A stretch of 64,000 nucleotides of DNA from Mesostigma viride (lineage: Eukaryota; Streptophyta; Mesostigmatophyceae; Mesostigmatales; Mesostigmataceae), in assembly GCA_009746045.1 (NCBI GenBank), contig RPFO01000667.1:325221-389220 (forward strand), given 5' to 3'. This document shows, piece after piece, positions 1 through 10,951 of the stretch. A program made the translations under genes and the position numbers. The notes beneath the pieces are model-generated. The model searched no databases, was not told the DNA's origin, and saw only the letters and a program-made list of their open reading frames with translations. The first letter of the stretch is position 1; every line of letters begins with the position of its first letter.

Positions 1-884
1 GACCTGATTTATGCGGACGACACCACCCTCATCGCGCGCCCCGAGCACATTCAGACCTGGCTGGACTGTCTGGGCCTGGAGGCGAGGGCGGTGGGGTTGG
101 AGATTAGTGTCAAAACTGAGGCGATGGTGATTGGGGCCTCCAGTCGCCCACCACTGCCGCGCCTGCTCGACGGGACGGAGGTCCCATTCCGCGACCGCTT
201 CAAGCTGTTTGGGAGTTGGCTTCCTGACACTGCCGACGATGTGGACACCCGCATCGGCCTTTCCTGGGCCAAGCTCCGTTCGCTCAACACCTACTGGCGC
301 TCCAAGGGCCTGGACGAGCACCGCAAGCGCATGCTCTTCAAGGTCCTTGTCCTCACGGTGCTCACGTATGGCGCCGAGGCATGGACACTCACGGCAACAC
401 TGGCAGCCAAGCTAGACGGCACGGTAACCCGGATGCTCCGACAGGTCCTGAATGTCGGGTTTTCTCAGCGTAGGTCATTAGAGTCTTTGTATCACGGTAT
501 GCCGCGTATTTCGGACGAGATTTATTATAGGCAGCGTAGGATAGCATTTGTAGGACATCTTGCGCGCACCAGCCAGGTCGACACCGCCCTTGGTCTGGCC
601 GGTCCCCAGCGGCTCGGCCAACCGGGGCGGCACATTTTGACCTGGCCTGGCCCCAAGAACATTCCTAAAAAGGTAGGGAAACATGCCATGACCTATACCC
701 AGATGTTGCTGGACGACCTAGTGGTCCCAGCCCAGTTTGAGTACCGCATCCACTCTCTCTCCCGTCTTTGGACTCAACTGCCATGCAGGACAAGACGCGG
801 TGGAAGAAGATTGTCAAGGCGCACACGCTAGCCCCTGTGGGCAAGCCGCCTCCCCCCAAAAGGAGGAGCCGTTTTGATGAGTAG
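1..884 (+). pseudogene. LINE-A ORF2 reverse transcriptase, C-terminal part
   Basis: Open from base 1 in frame 1. The catalytic YADD motif lies at 10-21, followed by thumb and C-terminal text with YGAEAWTL and LDGTVTRMLR, a module common in LINE reverse transcriptases. The reading frame breaks near 774-780: a sister copy (28799-28967, minus) lacks 5 bp present here. After that insertion the true C-terminus (APVGKPPPPKR and onward) continues in another frame to a stop at 882-884. The enzyme would nick DNA and copy LINE RNA in the nucleus; this copy is frameshifted and cut by the window edge. Clade assignment (RTE- or L1-like) is uncertain. Confidence 0.85.
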
Positions 885-1034
885 CGTAGATAGGTTTAAT
901 TTCTAGACTAGATATAGCTTAGAGTTAGGTTAGTTCGATTACGCGGCTTCCTCCACACCACCCATCCAACCTGGAATATGTGCTACATGATCTCCCAACG
1001 GAGACATGTTATAATTTAATTTAATTTAATTTAA
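1..1034 (+). mobile_element. LINE-A, 3' part (ORF2 C-terminal half, 3'UTR, tail)
   Basis: Non-LTR retrotransposon entering from the left edge. It holds the end of ORF2, a 3'UTR of about 130 bp, a terminal hairpin (TGATCTCC-CAAC-GGAGA, about 989-1003) and a tail of TTTAA units (1014-1034). The same 3' end occurs at 3920-4206 (minus), 12181-12411 (minus), 29226-29437 (minus) and about 54890-54968 (plus), which defines the family I call LINE-A. It abuts a minus-strand ORF1-element 3'UTR at 1035, its apparent insertion target. Confidence 0.85.
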
Positions 1035-1214
1035 GCTGGTAGAGTGCCTGTAGTAGGCGGGCATGTACAAGGCCACGGTCTAACTATTGTACACTAGCTA
1101 CTACTGCTGTATTCCCCTATAAGCTGGGGCGTCTGGAGTCGCTGCAGGGGCCGCGGTGGTCGCGGGGGTCGCGTGCCAGGGCTTGTGGCCGACATAGATG
1201 GCCGCCCCCTTCCA
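1035..1214 (-). mobile_element. ORF1-element 3' fragment
   Basis: On the minus strand it reads the last codons of the ORF1 protein (the GHKPW region) and the start of its 3'UTR. It matches 44282-44460 and 11652-11790 closely. The remainder of the 3'UTR would lie left of the LINE-A insertion, outside the window. It is 5'-truncated near 1214. Confidence 0.65.
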
Positions 1215-1246
1215 GAGTTGCCTATGCAAGGCCAATTAATTCATTA

Positions 1247-3897
1247 CAGTCTGATTACCGCGTTAAGGGGACGTGGCGCGCCGAATATTTTCCGCGCCAA
1301 AAAATTCGCGGTACCGTCCGTACGGTGTATAATGTGTGCCCGGACCGCTCAACCCTCGCGGAGGTGGCCATGGCGGCATGCCTTTATGCAATATTAATCG
1401 ATATGGCACGTAAACAGCTAGAAAAAATGCTTGAATTTCGCAGAAGATTAGTTGATGACCTCATGTCATGGCGGAAAGTTTACGGTTTGCAATATCGCTA
1501 ATTTCTCGAACGGCTACGGGCGCGGGGGTCCAGGATATAATTTCTCTTGCGGATCATGAAATTTAATGCAGGTTTACGGCAGCTATTGTGAGGCAACGTA
1601 GGCTCTAAAGAGCGATTATGAAGCTAACTTAATGGTGTTGTCGAGTTTGTGCCGAAGCTTCCCGGTTTCTTTTACATTTCCGGCATTCAAGGTAAGAACC
1701 TACGCAGGCCTGCGCATGTCGCCTTCGACGTATTCACGGAAGGCGCACCTTCCTTGTTCGCCTGATCAATGGATGATGTCTTTTATTGTTCGAGCTTGCG
1801 TGCCAGTTTATGCATGAAACATTTCCACGCAGGCAGGTGCAATAACGTCGGCCTTTCGCCTTTTTTTCGGGCAGTTTCCCTGCAGGAAGCGCTCCATTCC
1901 TTTCGGTTGCATCGTCAGATTCCTAGCAATTTCGTACAATTTCGTGTAGTTTGTGGCTGGCATGCTTAAGGCGCCGAGGTCAAGTTGTTGGTAATGTGTT
2001 GACATTTGTTTTCCATAATCCTTTGGACATGAGCTTGCTCAGACGCTTTGTTATGTGCCGGATCTGACACGCCTGTTTTAGTAAAGACATCCGGCATGTG
2101 CCTAGAGGCTAACAAGCTGGCATCAGCTTCTTAGCAAATTGCCATATTGGAAAGGAAGGTGAGAGTGGTTCTTTTGCTGGCCATACTGCATGAGTGGCAT
2201 TGCATTAGATAGGTGTTTTTATTGCTTTCCTTGAGCTATAACCATTAAGACTTCCCTGCTATGTGTGCAGCAAGGCAAGCTGGATAGGATGTGAATGCAT
2301 GGCAGACAGCATGTATGATTTGCTGCCAAGTTTGCAGGCTGCAGTTGCCTCTATTGCTTGGGCAGTCTTTCCAAGGTTTTTACACGTATACTTGCTGAGT
2401 TCTTGGCATAAATTTACATGGTAACCTTGGGCTGAGCAAGTGTATGCTCTCTTGGTGCGTGTATGCCTAGCGAAGGTGTTGCTATGCGCACGCTGGCAAG
2501 GCTGGCCATGCTGAGGGCAGGGGAGGGCAGATGAGGTGCCTAGCCTTTTCTTATGTTGTGTGATCGAGTTGGGCATGTTTTTTGGCTTCTTGGATGGAAA
2601 ACATGCTGTCTAGGTGGCCTTATACACAGAAAAACCTCATTTAGCGTATGTTCAGGTTTTAGCACGCAAAACCTTATAACTTGAGCTAGACTTGTCGGAA
2701 TGACCTGGGACTTGGACCACTGCTGTCCCCCTGTTAGCCGGATTCTCGCTTGATTTTGTGGCCTTATCTGAAGTGTTTATGATATGTTTATTCCCAATGT
2801 CCGGTAAAAAAAGACCTGTTTTGCGGGAAAATTAATAACTGTTCAAGGTTTTGTCATTTCCATGATGTAAATAGCTCAGCAAGCTACACACTCAGGGAAC
2901 TACAAATGGTTGATTTTTGGTTGCCGACAAATGCGTGCATTGGCTGGGGCATACCCAGCCCTAATTAGCGTCTTTTTCTATTTATAGCGCAATATTGGCG
3001 TATACTTGGGGGTAGTACCCCCAACAAGTGCATGGACAAGTCACAAGAGATGTTATTTAGTGCCCGCAATCATATTTCAGCATTGTGCAAATGAATTTCA
3101 AGTGTTATTACCATAGTTCAATTTTTAAGGTTTTTGGGGTGCCACCTCCCCTTAAGTTGCGTTTGTTAAGGTTGCGTTACCGTGTTAAGTTGTGACGCCG
3201 AAGTTTGGGCGGCGACCGCAACTGAACCGGTGCCATCGCAACTGAACGCGGTAATGACTCAATTTGTAGGTGTCAGCAGAATCATGTCAGGCCATTTTTT
3301 TGCCGCGTAGGAGGCCACTTTTTGCCAAGTCCGGACCCGCTGTGTGGCGGCAAACTACGCAAGCTCCCCTGGCGTGCAGACGGCCGGACGTCCCCGCCTG
3401 AAAAGCGCTGAATCTGCGCTAATGCAACCCTGCGATTCCAATTACTGATTTACAGCCTGCGGATCGACTGCGGTACATCAGTAGCATGCAGGGCGCACAT
3501 GACGGCACATTTGTGGCCGGTATGTATCAGTAAATCTGACAGGCTGTCACGCACGGTGCGGCGGCTGGCTGGCTGCACCCGGCGGGGTTAAGGCGCCTGT
3601 ATTGCGGCAGCCGGCCCGCCTTTCTCACAAAAATCATGAAAAGATACCTGGTATCAGGCTGGTATACTTGTAAAAACAGGAAAATGGACTTTGGGTGGTT
3701 TTGATCATGCTGCATGCTGGATCGGGCTTGACGAGAGCTGTCGAATGCCGTATAGAAGTTCGTGAGAGGAGGAGGAGGCCGGTGGGATGCGCTAGCCTAA
3801 TTCTACCGTTAAGTTGCGTTACCGCTTTAACCGGACTATGAGTTAATTGCAATGCCGAATTTTAGGCGTCGATCGCAACTTAACGCGGTAATGACTG
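1247..3897. mobile_element. Tc1/mariner-type MITE, copy 1 (interrupted)
   Basis: Terminal inverted repeats begin CAGTC..TTACCGCG and end CGCGGTAATGACTG, flanked by TA on both sides (1245-1246 and 3898-3899), the hallmark of Tc1/mariner insertion. Without the nested element (1263-3155) about 760 bp remain, matching copy 2 at 62008-62737. Both ends are themselves palindromic (GTTAAGTTGCG units facing CGCAACTTAAC). No transposase ORF is present, so it is non-autonomous. Confidence 0.75.
1267..3151. mobile_element. TTAA-type DNA element family 1, copy 1
   Basis: A 1.9-kb insertion flanked by TTAA (1263-1266, 3152-3155). The left end reads TTAAGGGGACGTGGC and the right end, reverse complemented, TTAAGGGGAGGTGGC. 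Removing it restores the uninterrupted MITE end seen at 62008. A second, diverged copy lies at 24113-26004; both carry a GGGGGTAGTACCCCC palindrome near the right end. TTAA duplication is typical of piggyBac and related superfamilies, but no transposase is encoded, so the superfamily stays open. Confidence 0.7.
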
Positions 3898-3919
3898 TAA
3901 CTAAACTCGTGCTGGGAGT

Positions 3920-4205
3920 AAAATTAAATTAAATTAAATTAAATTACATGACTCCGTTGGGAAAGTATAACATGACTCCGTTGGGAGATCATGTAGCACA
4001 TAGTCCTTGCTGGATGCCGGATGGAGGCACGGGCGAAGCATGCAGTGAAACCGAGCTAATCTAACTCAATAAGCTAATCTAATCTAGAAAACCCTATAGC
4101 TACTCTACTCAGCAGAGCGCCCCTTCCTCTTGGGGGGAGGGGGCTTGCCCACTGGGGCTGGCGTGTGAGCCCGGGGCAATCGTCTTCCACCTCTTCTTGT
4201 TGGGG

Positions 4206-4206
<1 letters not shown>
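3920..4206 (-). mobile_element. LINE-A 3' end fragment
   Basis: The minus strand reads the ORF2 C-terminus (PVGKPPPPKRKGR), the 3'UTR, two tandem copies of the CTCC-CAAC-GGAG hairpin (about 3950-3990) and a TTTAA tail (3920-3946). The doubled hairpin is unusual among the copies here. The 5' junction runs into the tetranucleotide repeat at 4207. Confidence 0.75.

Positions 4207-4276
<70 letters not shown>
4207..4276. repeat. (GTAA)n microsatellite
   Basis: About 17 uninterrupted tetranucleotide units (4207-4276) at the 5' junction of the minus-strand LINE-A fragment. Confidence 0.95.
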
Positions 4277-4277
<1 letters not shown>

Positions 4278-4477
4278 CTTGCATGTCATGCGCATGCACT
4301 AGGCATGCCACCCGTGGAGTACTATGCTAATCTCATTAGATGAACAATTACACGAAAGTTACGCTAAATATCGTCTGCATCATGCACGCCCCAACCATAT
4401 CAAGGATCGAGACAATTAACCAGCCCAACCAACTCAGGAGACGCCCCAACCATAAAGTCACTATAGAATAAAGCCAC

Positions 4478-5938
4478 GAGTCACGAGCTAGCAGCCACAT
4501 GTGGCTAACGGCCGAGCTCTTATTATAAGCTTTTACGTTTGGGCTCCAAGTTTTGCCGCACATATCACAATTATCGCTTCGTCTTGATCTAAGACACACA
4601 CGTTGATATATTTTCCCAAAGCTATTACGCAATATTACGACGAGCAAACGCTCCACGACGCAATGCTGCCAGTTCGGAGACTGCAATAGACACGTGACTG
4701 CGTCAGGTGAGCAGAAGTCCTCAGTGGGAGGGAGGCTGCTATGAGCAATGAATGCAAACACGCCTGCAGCTCCATATCGAGCTGCAGTTCCGCCTCCCGG
4801 ACTCAGTAGCAGGCAGCAGTGACAGTAACAGGCGCTAGACTGTGGTCTACTCGGCTCCTCAGTCAGGACTGCAGCCTCGCCCTCGGCATCGCCTGAGCTA
4901 GCCCAAACTCAGTCGCCCTACGGCCGTTCCCCGCTCAGGGCGCGAGGTCGATCAACTTCGACATCACCTAGCTCCCATGCACGGAGCCCTACTATTGGCA
5001 ACGCACCCCGATCCAAATCATGGATGACTTGTTTTTCGGAATGCACGCGCCTCGCTTAAGTGGAACTGTGCCGGCCGGCACCATCACTGCCAGCATTGCC
5101 TCAATACTGGGATTGGCTCCCAGGACCGGCCCGCATTCGCTCAAAATCGCTGCGGACCTTATTCGCGTTACGGTCGTTACCCCAGTCGCCCCCGCCTTCA
5201 GCGCATCGCTCTCTTCTCCCTCGATCCTCCGGCGCACCGAGGACGAGATCTGGGTCGATCTCCCGCCCGGCCCACTGCCCCCACCGCCCTTTCCGAAACC
5301 ACATTTCGCTCTCCTCAAGGAGATCCTTGAACAGCACGTGACCCCCCTTGCCACAGATGTTGCGGCATCGGGAGGCACGCTGGCTGCCGAGCTCCCGGCC
5401 CTCCTCTCCAACACGGTCCGGGCCGCCGCCAGCTCCAAAGCCACCGACATCGCCATCACCGCCCAGCTCCTCGACATCGACCAGGGCCTCAAGGACAACG
5501 CCATCGATCGCCAATTCGAGTGCCTGCAAAACACCGCAGGCCTCAAGTCTGCCCAGGCGGTTACATATTATGCCTAGACTGTTGCCTAGCTGTGCCAACA
5601 CACCTAGTCACGTGCCGCCAACGCACGGTACACAACCAGCCATAGCCTTAGCCTAGTCCTAGTACAGCCATGCTACGCCCTGGCTATGTTCAGATTACTT
5701 GCCCACGCTCCTTGCTATGATATGCTCACATGGGTCTTATTGCACCCACAGTTTGCCGGATCGTTAGCCTGTCCTTTTAGCTAGCCGCGCCCGATTGCAG
5801 CTGTGGCATGCCTTTGGCATGAAGGAGACTGGGGGTCTCTGCCCTTTCTCCTGTAGTGCACACACAGGGATTAAAAGCACTTCGGTGCTCCGTGACTCCC
5901 CAACGGGAGCACGAGTTTAATTAATTAATTAATCAATT
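4478..5938 (+). mobile_element. ORF1-only retroelement, subfamily with LINE-C-type 3' end
   Basis: The 5'UTR (4478-4660) matches those upstream of 40197 and 48474. The start codon is lost (ACG at the site where the other copies have ATG, about 4651). The ORF1 remnant runs to 5577. The 3'UTR ends with GTGCTCC..CTCCCCAACGGGAG and a TTAA tail (about 5873-5938), the LINE-C type of 3' end. A 47-bp piece of the family J retroposon (4685-4731, minus) interrupts it. No ORF2 lies between ORF1 and the tail. Confidence 0.6.
5020..5577 (+). pseudogene. LINE-type ORF1 protein remnant
   Basis: A 185-aa frame matching the middle of the intact ORF1 protein at 47128-48474: the stretch around EQHVTPLATDVAASGGTL and the following coiled-coil-like region are recognisable. 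The N-terminus is damaged by the family J insertion and frameshifts, and the RNA-binding C-terminus is missing. ORF1 proteins bind LINE RNA as trimers; this copy should be non-functional. Confidence 0.65.
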
Positions 5939-5990
5939 AATATTATGCTCCCAACGGAGATCTATGTTATAGTTTAATTTTAATAATTTC
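5939..5990 (+). mobile_element. Short LINE/ORF1-element 3' tail
   Basis: A hairpin GCTCCCAACGGAGATC followed by an imperfect TTTAA-rich tail, adjoining the TTAA tail of the previous element. Only the last 50 bp of the source element are present. Confidence 0.5.
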
Positions 5991-6425
5991 ATTTTAAAAA
6001 TGCCCCAACCATATAGTCACTAGAGTCAGGGGGATATAATCCTCATCTGAGCTGTCCTAGCTCTACTGTAATGACAGACGAGGCGTACCTAGTGCAGCGG
6101 CTTTCCTAAGGGGCAATAACCTCCACCTACGGACTTTTATGACGGCCTGCATCAATGGCTAGCAATGGGCCGCGGGGCCCGCCTGCATGGGGAGAAAACA
6201 GCAGGAGCATGCCCCTCAGGAAGCTTGGTGCTTATCGCAGGGCGGTGCAGCCCATTTCTCCTTGTCTATCATGCGGGCGCGCCGGAGTCACAACTAATCC
6301 AAGAAGCGCCGAAGCGGCATGTGCACCGGCTACATCCTCGATCAAGCAATTGTGTCACATAGGTCCGGGTCGCACCGTGTCGGTGCGGGGCGCACGCAAC
6401 ATTGCTGCATACAGTGGGTTTCGAC
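5991..6425 (-). pseudogene. Degenerate sequence, possibly LINE ORF2 C-terminal remnant
   Basis: Left flank of the hAT element. Read on the minus strand together with 10236-10830 it gives scraps resembling the post-RT part of a LINE ORF2, but with many frame breaks. It ends in the hAT target duplication GTTTCGAC (6418-6425). The call is weak. Confidence 0.3.
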
Positions 6426-6648
6426 CAGTGACTGGCCATACGCCACGTATTATACAGCGTATGATGCATATTATTCGCGATACGCGAGCGGCGCGTATGA
6501 AAATGCCCCAGGGTACTTTCATACGCGCCGTGTATTTTTGCGTATTTTTGCGTATTTTTGCGTATTTTTGCGTACTTTTGCCTTACGACGACTAGGCTTA
6601 CGAGGTGGGTTTTGGCATCATTTTACAGCCCGCAGTGTCCAAAAACCA

Positions 6649-6669
6649 AATGTCCTCATTTGAGGACAT
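6649..6669. repeat. Palindrome TGTCCTCATTTGAGGACA, copy 1
   Basis: A near-perfect inverted repeat inside the hAT element; an identical core recurs at about 8385-8402. The two may bound an internal segment or be protein-binding sites. Confidence 0.6.
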
Positions 6670-8384
6670 AGTCCTCGTTTGAGACGGGGTGGGTCAGGGG
6701 CGGGGTTTTGGCGCCAAATTTGGTCCTAGGGTCACTTGGTGGGTTTTGGCGCGAAACTGGGATAGGTACTGAGCGCGCCAAGCCCCTGGGGTCGACAGGG
6801 GTCGACCGTACCTGGAAAATATGAGGCGACGAAAAGTACCTACAACAGCAAGAACATCGCAATGCAATCGAGTGTTTTGTCGAGTGGCGGCTATGGGGTC
6901 GTGCCAGTTCCGAGGCTTGCCTGAATTTTATAGGGCATTATTTTGCCCCGGACGAAGACAGCATTTTAGATCGTCATCTAGTGATTTCGAATATGTTATT
7001 CTTCACGAGCAGGTGCTTTGTATATGTCGAAAATTTTGTTCATGAACGGATTTTGGCATCGTTGAAGAAAATCTGAGAGCTACGTAGATCGCATGATAGG
7101 TCAGTTCGCAGTTCGGTTTTACAACTTCTTTTTCCGCCCAGGCGCTGCGGATATCACGAGTATGGGTTATGGTACGCTTATGGGCTTATGGGCGACATGG
7201 GGAGAAGAGGGACCTGGGCAGTTGCATGCGTCAAAGAGTCTCTATTTTTTCGTCGTGATGTCGCAGTCGCGCCTGGCGAAAACCAGGGCGAGCGCAAGCC
7301 ATATTTTTCTTTTGCCGCAAGGCTGGGTGCTTCCCACGCGTCACCGTCCTTTAATATATATTTCTTGAGCTAGCTGGCCCGCGCAGCTGGCGGCCTGGGC
7401 GCACGTCAAGAACAAGGTTCCGACTGTCATTCTCAACCGCATCGTTCTAAGTAAGCGTGTTAAGCGCATTGTAACCTGTAACTCCCGCAGACGTGATAAT
7501 TCCGGTTGCTTTCAATGCCCAACTTCGTGGTTTTGATTACGTTTATGTCCGGGGAATAGAATTACAGTACGGAAGTTTGCTGGGAAGTACTTTCTTTTTC
7601 CCATTGCGTCACTGAAAAGGTAAACGGCGTTATCAAAACAGCAGCAAGTAGAAGTCGCTGTGCTTAATTGCGATGTGGTAGTTTGATTCAACACATATAC
7701 TGCCTTGTTGCTGAGAAGTTTTTCAAGGTTTGCTGGTATGTTGCCCATATGTTTCTAATGCTTCAACTCATGTCCAAGTGATCAAGACTGGCTTGGAAAC
7801 TTGAGCTTGTCATGTTTACATTGTGCTTGTGTTACAACTTGTGCCTCTTTGCAGTATATGTTTCATATATAACGTAAGGGCTCAGCATCATGGTTTAGCA
7901 CCGTGGTGGCAGCCGAGCCTCTACTAACGATCATGGACCTAACCTTGGCAAGTATTTGCTTCATATTTCACTCTTTGGACTGAGCTAGCTTTACACCTGC
8001 TGTTTGGCCTGCACCATGGTCCCTGGCTGTCAGTTACATTTTGTGCCCCCCCCTGGCAGGCTCCCGGCCCCCCCCTGCAGGGTCTAGGACTGCGAGGGTG
8101 TAACATAGACATGTTGTGGGCACCCTGGGTGCATTTTCAGGACCAGCCATGACCTGGCCATGCCTTCTTTCTTGGCATATTGTTGACTTGAGTGCTATTT
8201 GGTCACTCGCATAGCGACCCCCCTGCATTCATAAATCGGAAACAATTATACAATGAGCATATTTCATGGATGTTAAGCATTGCAACTCTTGAACATATCA
8301 TGAATGAACATGGTTCCATACCGTACCCATGGATTTGTTGACATGTGTTAGTTATTACAAATGGTATCCATGCTTAATTAAAAA

Positions 8385-8402
8385 TGTCCTCATTTGAGGA
8401 CA
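8385..8402. repeat. Palindrome TGTCCTCATTTGAGGACA, copy 2
   Basis: Second copy of the 18-bp inverted repeat seen at 6649-6669, about 1.7 kb away within the same transposon. Confidence 0.6.
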
Positions 8403-8997
8403 TTTTCTTGGTGATTAGACAGCAGAATGTTGAAAAACCCTCAAAAGCCTGCCAAAAAAGGGTTTTTCAACAGTTAGCGCACGATCAGCGTATAATACAT
8501 TATACACCGCGTATTATACATTATATACACCCGGGGCCGCGTACCCGTGTTGGTCCGTACGGCAACTCGGATAAGAAAGTACGCCGTATTGTACGGTACC
8601 GACGCTTTCGACCGCGTACGCCGTACGATTTTCGCTGTTTTTCACTTTGGACTTAGCCGATTTCGGAAGTGCGTAGGGCGGGGGGGCAGGTGTCACGCGA
8701 GATTGAGGCCCAGGAACCTGTCCGCGGTGCTGAGATAGCAGAAATTGCAGCGAGTGCATAGCTACTCCCTAGTAAGATACGCGCGTGACAGTGCACCTTT
8801 TTCCTTTTTGACAGGATTTTTTATTGCGTGGGAGAAAAGCTGTAAGGGGACAGCCTGGCAGAATCATAAGCGTGCAGTTCTAGAAGGACGCGGAAAATTG
8901 ACGAGGAAAATGGACAAGGAAAATGGACGAGGAAAATGGAGGGTGGTGCGACGGTTCATGCATTGTGCGCCAGGCAATCACCTACTAAGATGCGACC

Positions 8998-9507
8998 ATG
9001 GCGCTGCGTAGAGCCCCAAACGACAGAAAAGTAGAGGAGTATCAATACCTCCATCTGATTGACGAGGTGGAAAAGACTGTTCATGGGGAAGAGGTGGTAG
9101 TCGGCCAGAGGTGGGCGTGCAAGCTGTGCGATTACAAGTTCGGCAGGCCTGGCAGCTTTAGCAAGGATCGCGCTGTCGGCCATCTCGGCCACATCCCCAA
9201 CAAGGGAGCCGCGTTTTGCAAGGAGTCCGGGAATGTAGAAGGCCTGATCGGGAGGCTTCAGGCGGCTGAGGCAGCCCGGTTGGAAAGGAGAGAGCTGAGG
9301 GCAGCCCTCGGTGCCCGCGTTGCCAAGGCCCTTCTGCCTGCCGCTGCCCCGGGACTGCTGGCCCTTGTGGCTCTGGCAAGGCAGTGCAGAAGACGATTCC
9401 ACAGTGCTTTTCCAGGCATATCATTGGCAGTTGACAGCGTTATCTGGGCATGCCCAGATAACTGCAGTTTGCCATATAATTTTTCTCAGGAATGCCCTGG
9501 TAGTTGA
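8998..9507 (+). CDS. BED-type zinc-finger protein (hAT transposase N-terminus)
   Basis: A 169-aa ORF inside the hAT element. Residues 38-75 hold W39, C41-x2-C44, H62 and C74 in the pattern of a BED finger (WxCxxC..HL..C), which binds terminal DNA of hAT elements. After about residue 100 the protein becomes Ala/Arg-rich, then reads into anonymous sequence, so a splice donor may lie before the stop. No downstream catalytic exon was found. The first ATG (8998) was chosen because nothing upstream continues the frame usefully. It is either a transposase relic or a first exon. Confidence 0.55.
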   Translation: MALRRAPNDRKVEEYQYLHLIDEVEKTVHGEEVVVGQRWACKLCDYKFGRPGSFSKDRAVGHLGHIPNKGAAFCKESGNVEGLIGRLQAAEAARLERRELRAALGARVAKALLPAAAPGLLALVALARQCRRRFHSAFPGISLAVDSVIWACPDNCSLPYNFSQECPGS

Positions 9508-10235
9508 CGGTGTGTTTTCGGGGCTACTTGCCACTTCGTATTTACTTTTTCGGGCATTTCCTTGGCAGTTTATTGTGTGGTTCATTCTGCATGGGTTGAT
9601 TGCCATTTTATTTTTCAGGGACTCATGGCATGCACTTGTTGTCATTGTGCAGCAAAGCTGCCGACTGTAGTGCTATCACATCCACTGCATCAACTAGGCA
9701 GAGATCTGGGTGCATTATACCATATTCAATCATGCATTATATTGAGTTGATGGCATTCATGCAAATTTTGTAAAGGCTGATGCATTATAATTAAAGGGTA
9801 TTATAATAAAAGAGACCGGTGCATGTTAAATGGTCAATAATTTGCATGACCACAATATACACATGTACTTCAAGGATGTATTGCAATGTAAATCCAAGTG
9901 CGGCAGGTGGCAAGTCACTACCACTATATGTTCATTAATGAATAGCATAGAATAATTATATAGGAGTAACATTTGTTGGCTGCAGGGTCACACATCCTTG
10001 GAATACCCCGTACTTTTCAGCATTCGCCTCAAAAATACCCCGTACTTCTTAACCACAACTTGAAAAATACCCGTACTGCCGTACTGCGTATTTTTTCCCG
10101 TATTTTTTACCCCTCCTGAAAATACCCGTACTTTTGCAGTACGCGCGGGTTTTACCGAATACCCCGTACTGCCGTACAGACCAACACGGCCGCGTACGAC
10201 GCCGGTATCGCGTATGGCCAGTCACTGGTTTCGAC

Positions 10236-10830
10236 GTGACAATTAAGGGGACTCCTGCCATAGGAGGAGCTAGGCTGGTGTCGACCAGGTTAGCCATGCA
10301 GTCCTAAGCCCGCCCGCAGGACCCATCGATCGATATTCACCTGCCAGGTCGGTGGCGGATGGTATGGGTGACAAGATCGAGGGAGCTCGCAGTAGACTCT
10401 CGGCCCGGGTGCGGCGCTCTTGGAGTACTTCCAAGGACTCAGTGGTAGCGGAAGCCGTGGATGTGACGGAGCATTAATTCGAGTGACAGTGCCGTCAAGC
10501 TGCTTGCTTAGCGCCTGGTCCAGGGTCCACGCCTCGCAGCCGTAAAGCAGGAATTGCTGAGGACAACTTCGGGCCTTTAACAGCCGGCTAGAATGCGCTT
10601 GTGCCGGTCACTCATGCAGGTAGCGACATGTCCAGAACATGTCGAGGCGTCGGAGGGCCACCGCCAGGCCTGGCCAACCCGGCCGGACGTGTTGATGTCG
10701 TCGGCGCAGCCAGCTGCCAACTGAGCTTAAAGCAAGTCGATCGCCGGGGGGACCGGGGGCCGGGGGCTGCCATCCAGCAGCTAGGAGGAGGGTGGGTGGG
10801 GTGGTCCCAGTGGGGAAGCCGATGGCCATT
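10236..10830 (-). pseudogene. LINE ORF2 reverse transcriptase fragment, degenerate
   Basis: The minus strand between about 10600 and 10460 reads LYGCEAWTLDQALSKQLDG, the same module as YGAEAWTLTATLAAKLDG in LINE-A, and 10830-10608 reads an upstream GSWL segment. Several frameshifts break it. The hAT element is inserted in its downstream part. Confidence 0.6.
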
Positions 10831-10892
10831 AATTAATTAATTAATTAGGAACATAACTCCGTTGGGAGTATATGTAGCACATATACTCCCTT

Positions 10893-10951
10893 AGCTGGGC
10901 GTTTGCTTTGGTTTGAGTGATTTCACTCTGCTGTAAGTAATTATATTTTTA
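10893..10951. other. 59-bp insertion flanked by 14-bp direct repeats
   Basis: Absent from other copies of this 3'UTR. Flanked by ACATATACTCCCTT (10879-10892, 10952-10965). It ends in a T/A-rich run, consistent with a severely 5'-truncated retroposon. Confidence 0.5.

Larger units (their letters stand above)
6426..10227 (+). mobile_element. hAT-superfamily transposon (3.8 kb)
   Basis: Perfect 18-bp terminal inverted repeats CAGTGACTGGCCATACGC lie between perfect 8-bp target duplications GTTTCGAC (6418-6425, 10228-10235). An 8-bp duplication and a terminus of the form CAGTG fit hAT elements. Subterminal regions carry many GCGTATTTTT and GTACGGGTATTT motifs, plausible transposase sites; a related block at 8480-8640 may be the end of a second element. 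One BED-type zinc-finger ORF (8998-9507) fits the N-terminus of a hAT transposase, but no RNase-H-fold catalytic or dimerisation domain was found, so the element looks non-autonomous. Confidence 0.8.

Noticed and set aside
1285-1310. E2F-type sites (TTTTSSCGCGCC) at the left ends of the TTAA elements
   Set aside because: The resemblance is short and lies within subterminal repeat sequence; no regulatory claim can be supported.
4992-5601. Minus-strand ORFs opposite the ORF1 remnant at 5020-5577
   Set aside because: The plus strand matches the intact ORF1 protein; the minus ORFs are shadows.
6409-6425. TA-flanked CAGTGGG end, making the 6.4-10.2 kb element Tc1/mariner-like
   Set aside because: The inverted similarity starts inside, at CAGTGACTGG, and the 8-bp GTTTCGAC duplication then fits both sides exactly.
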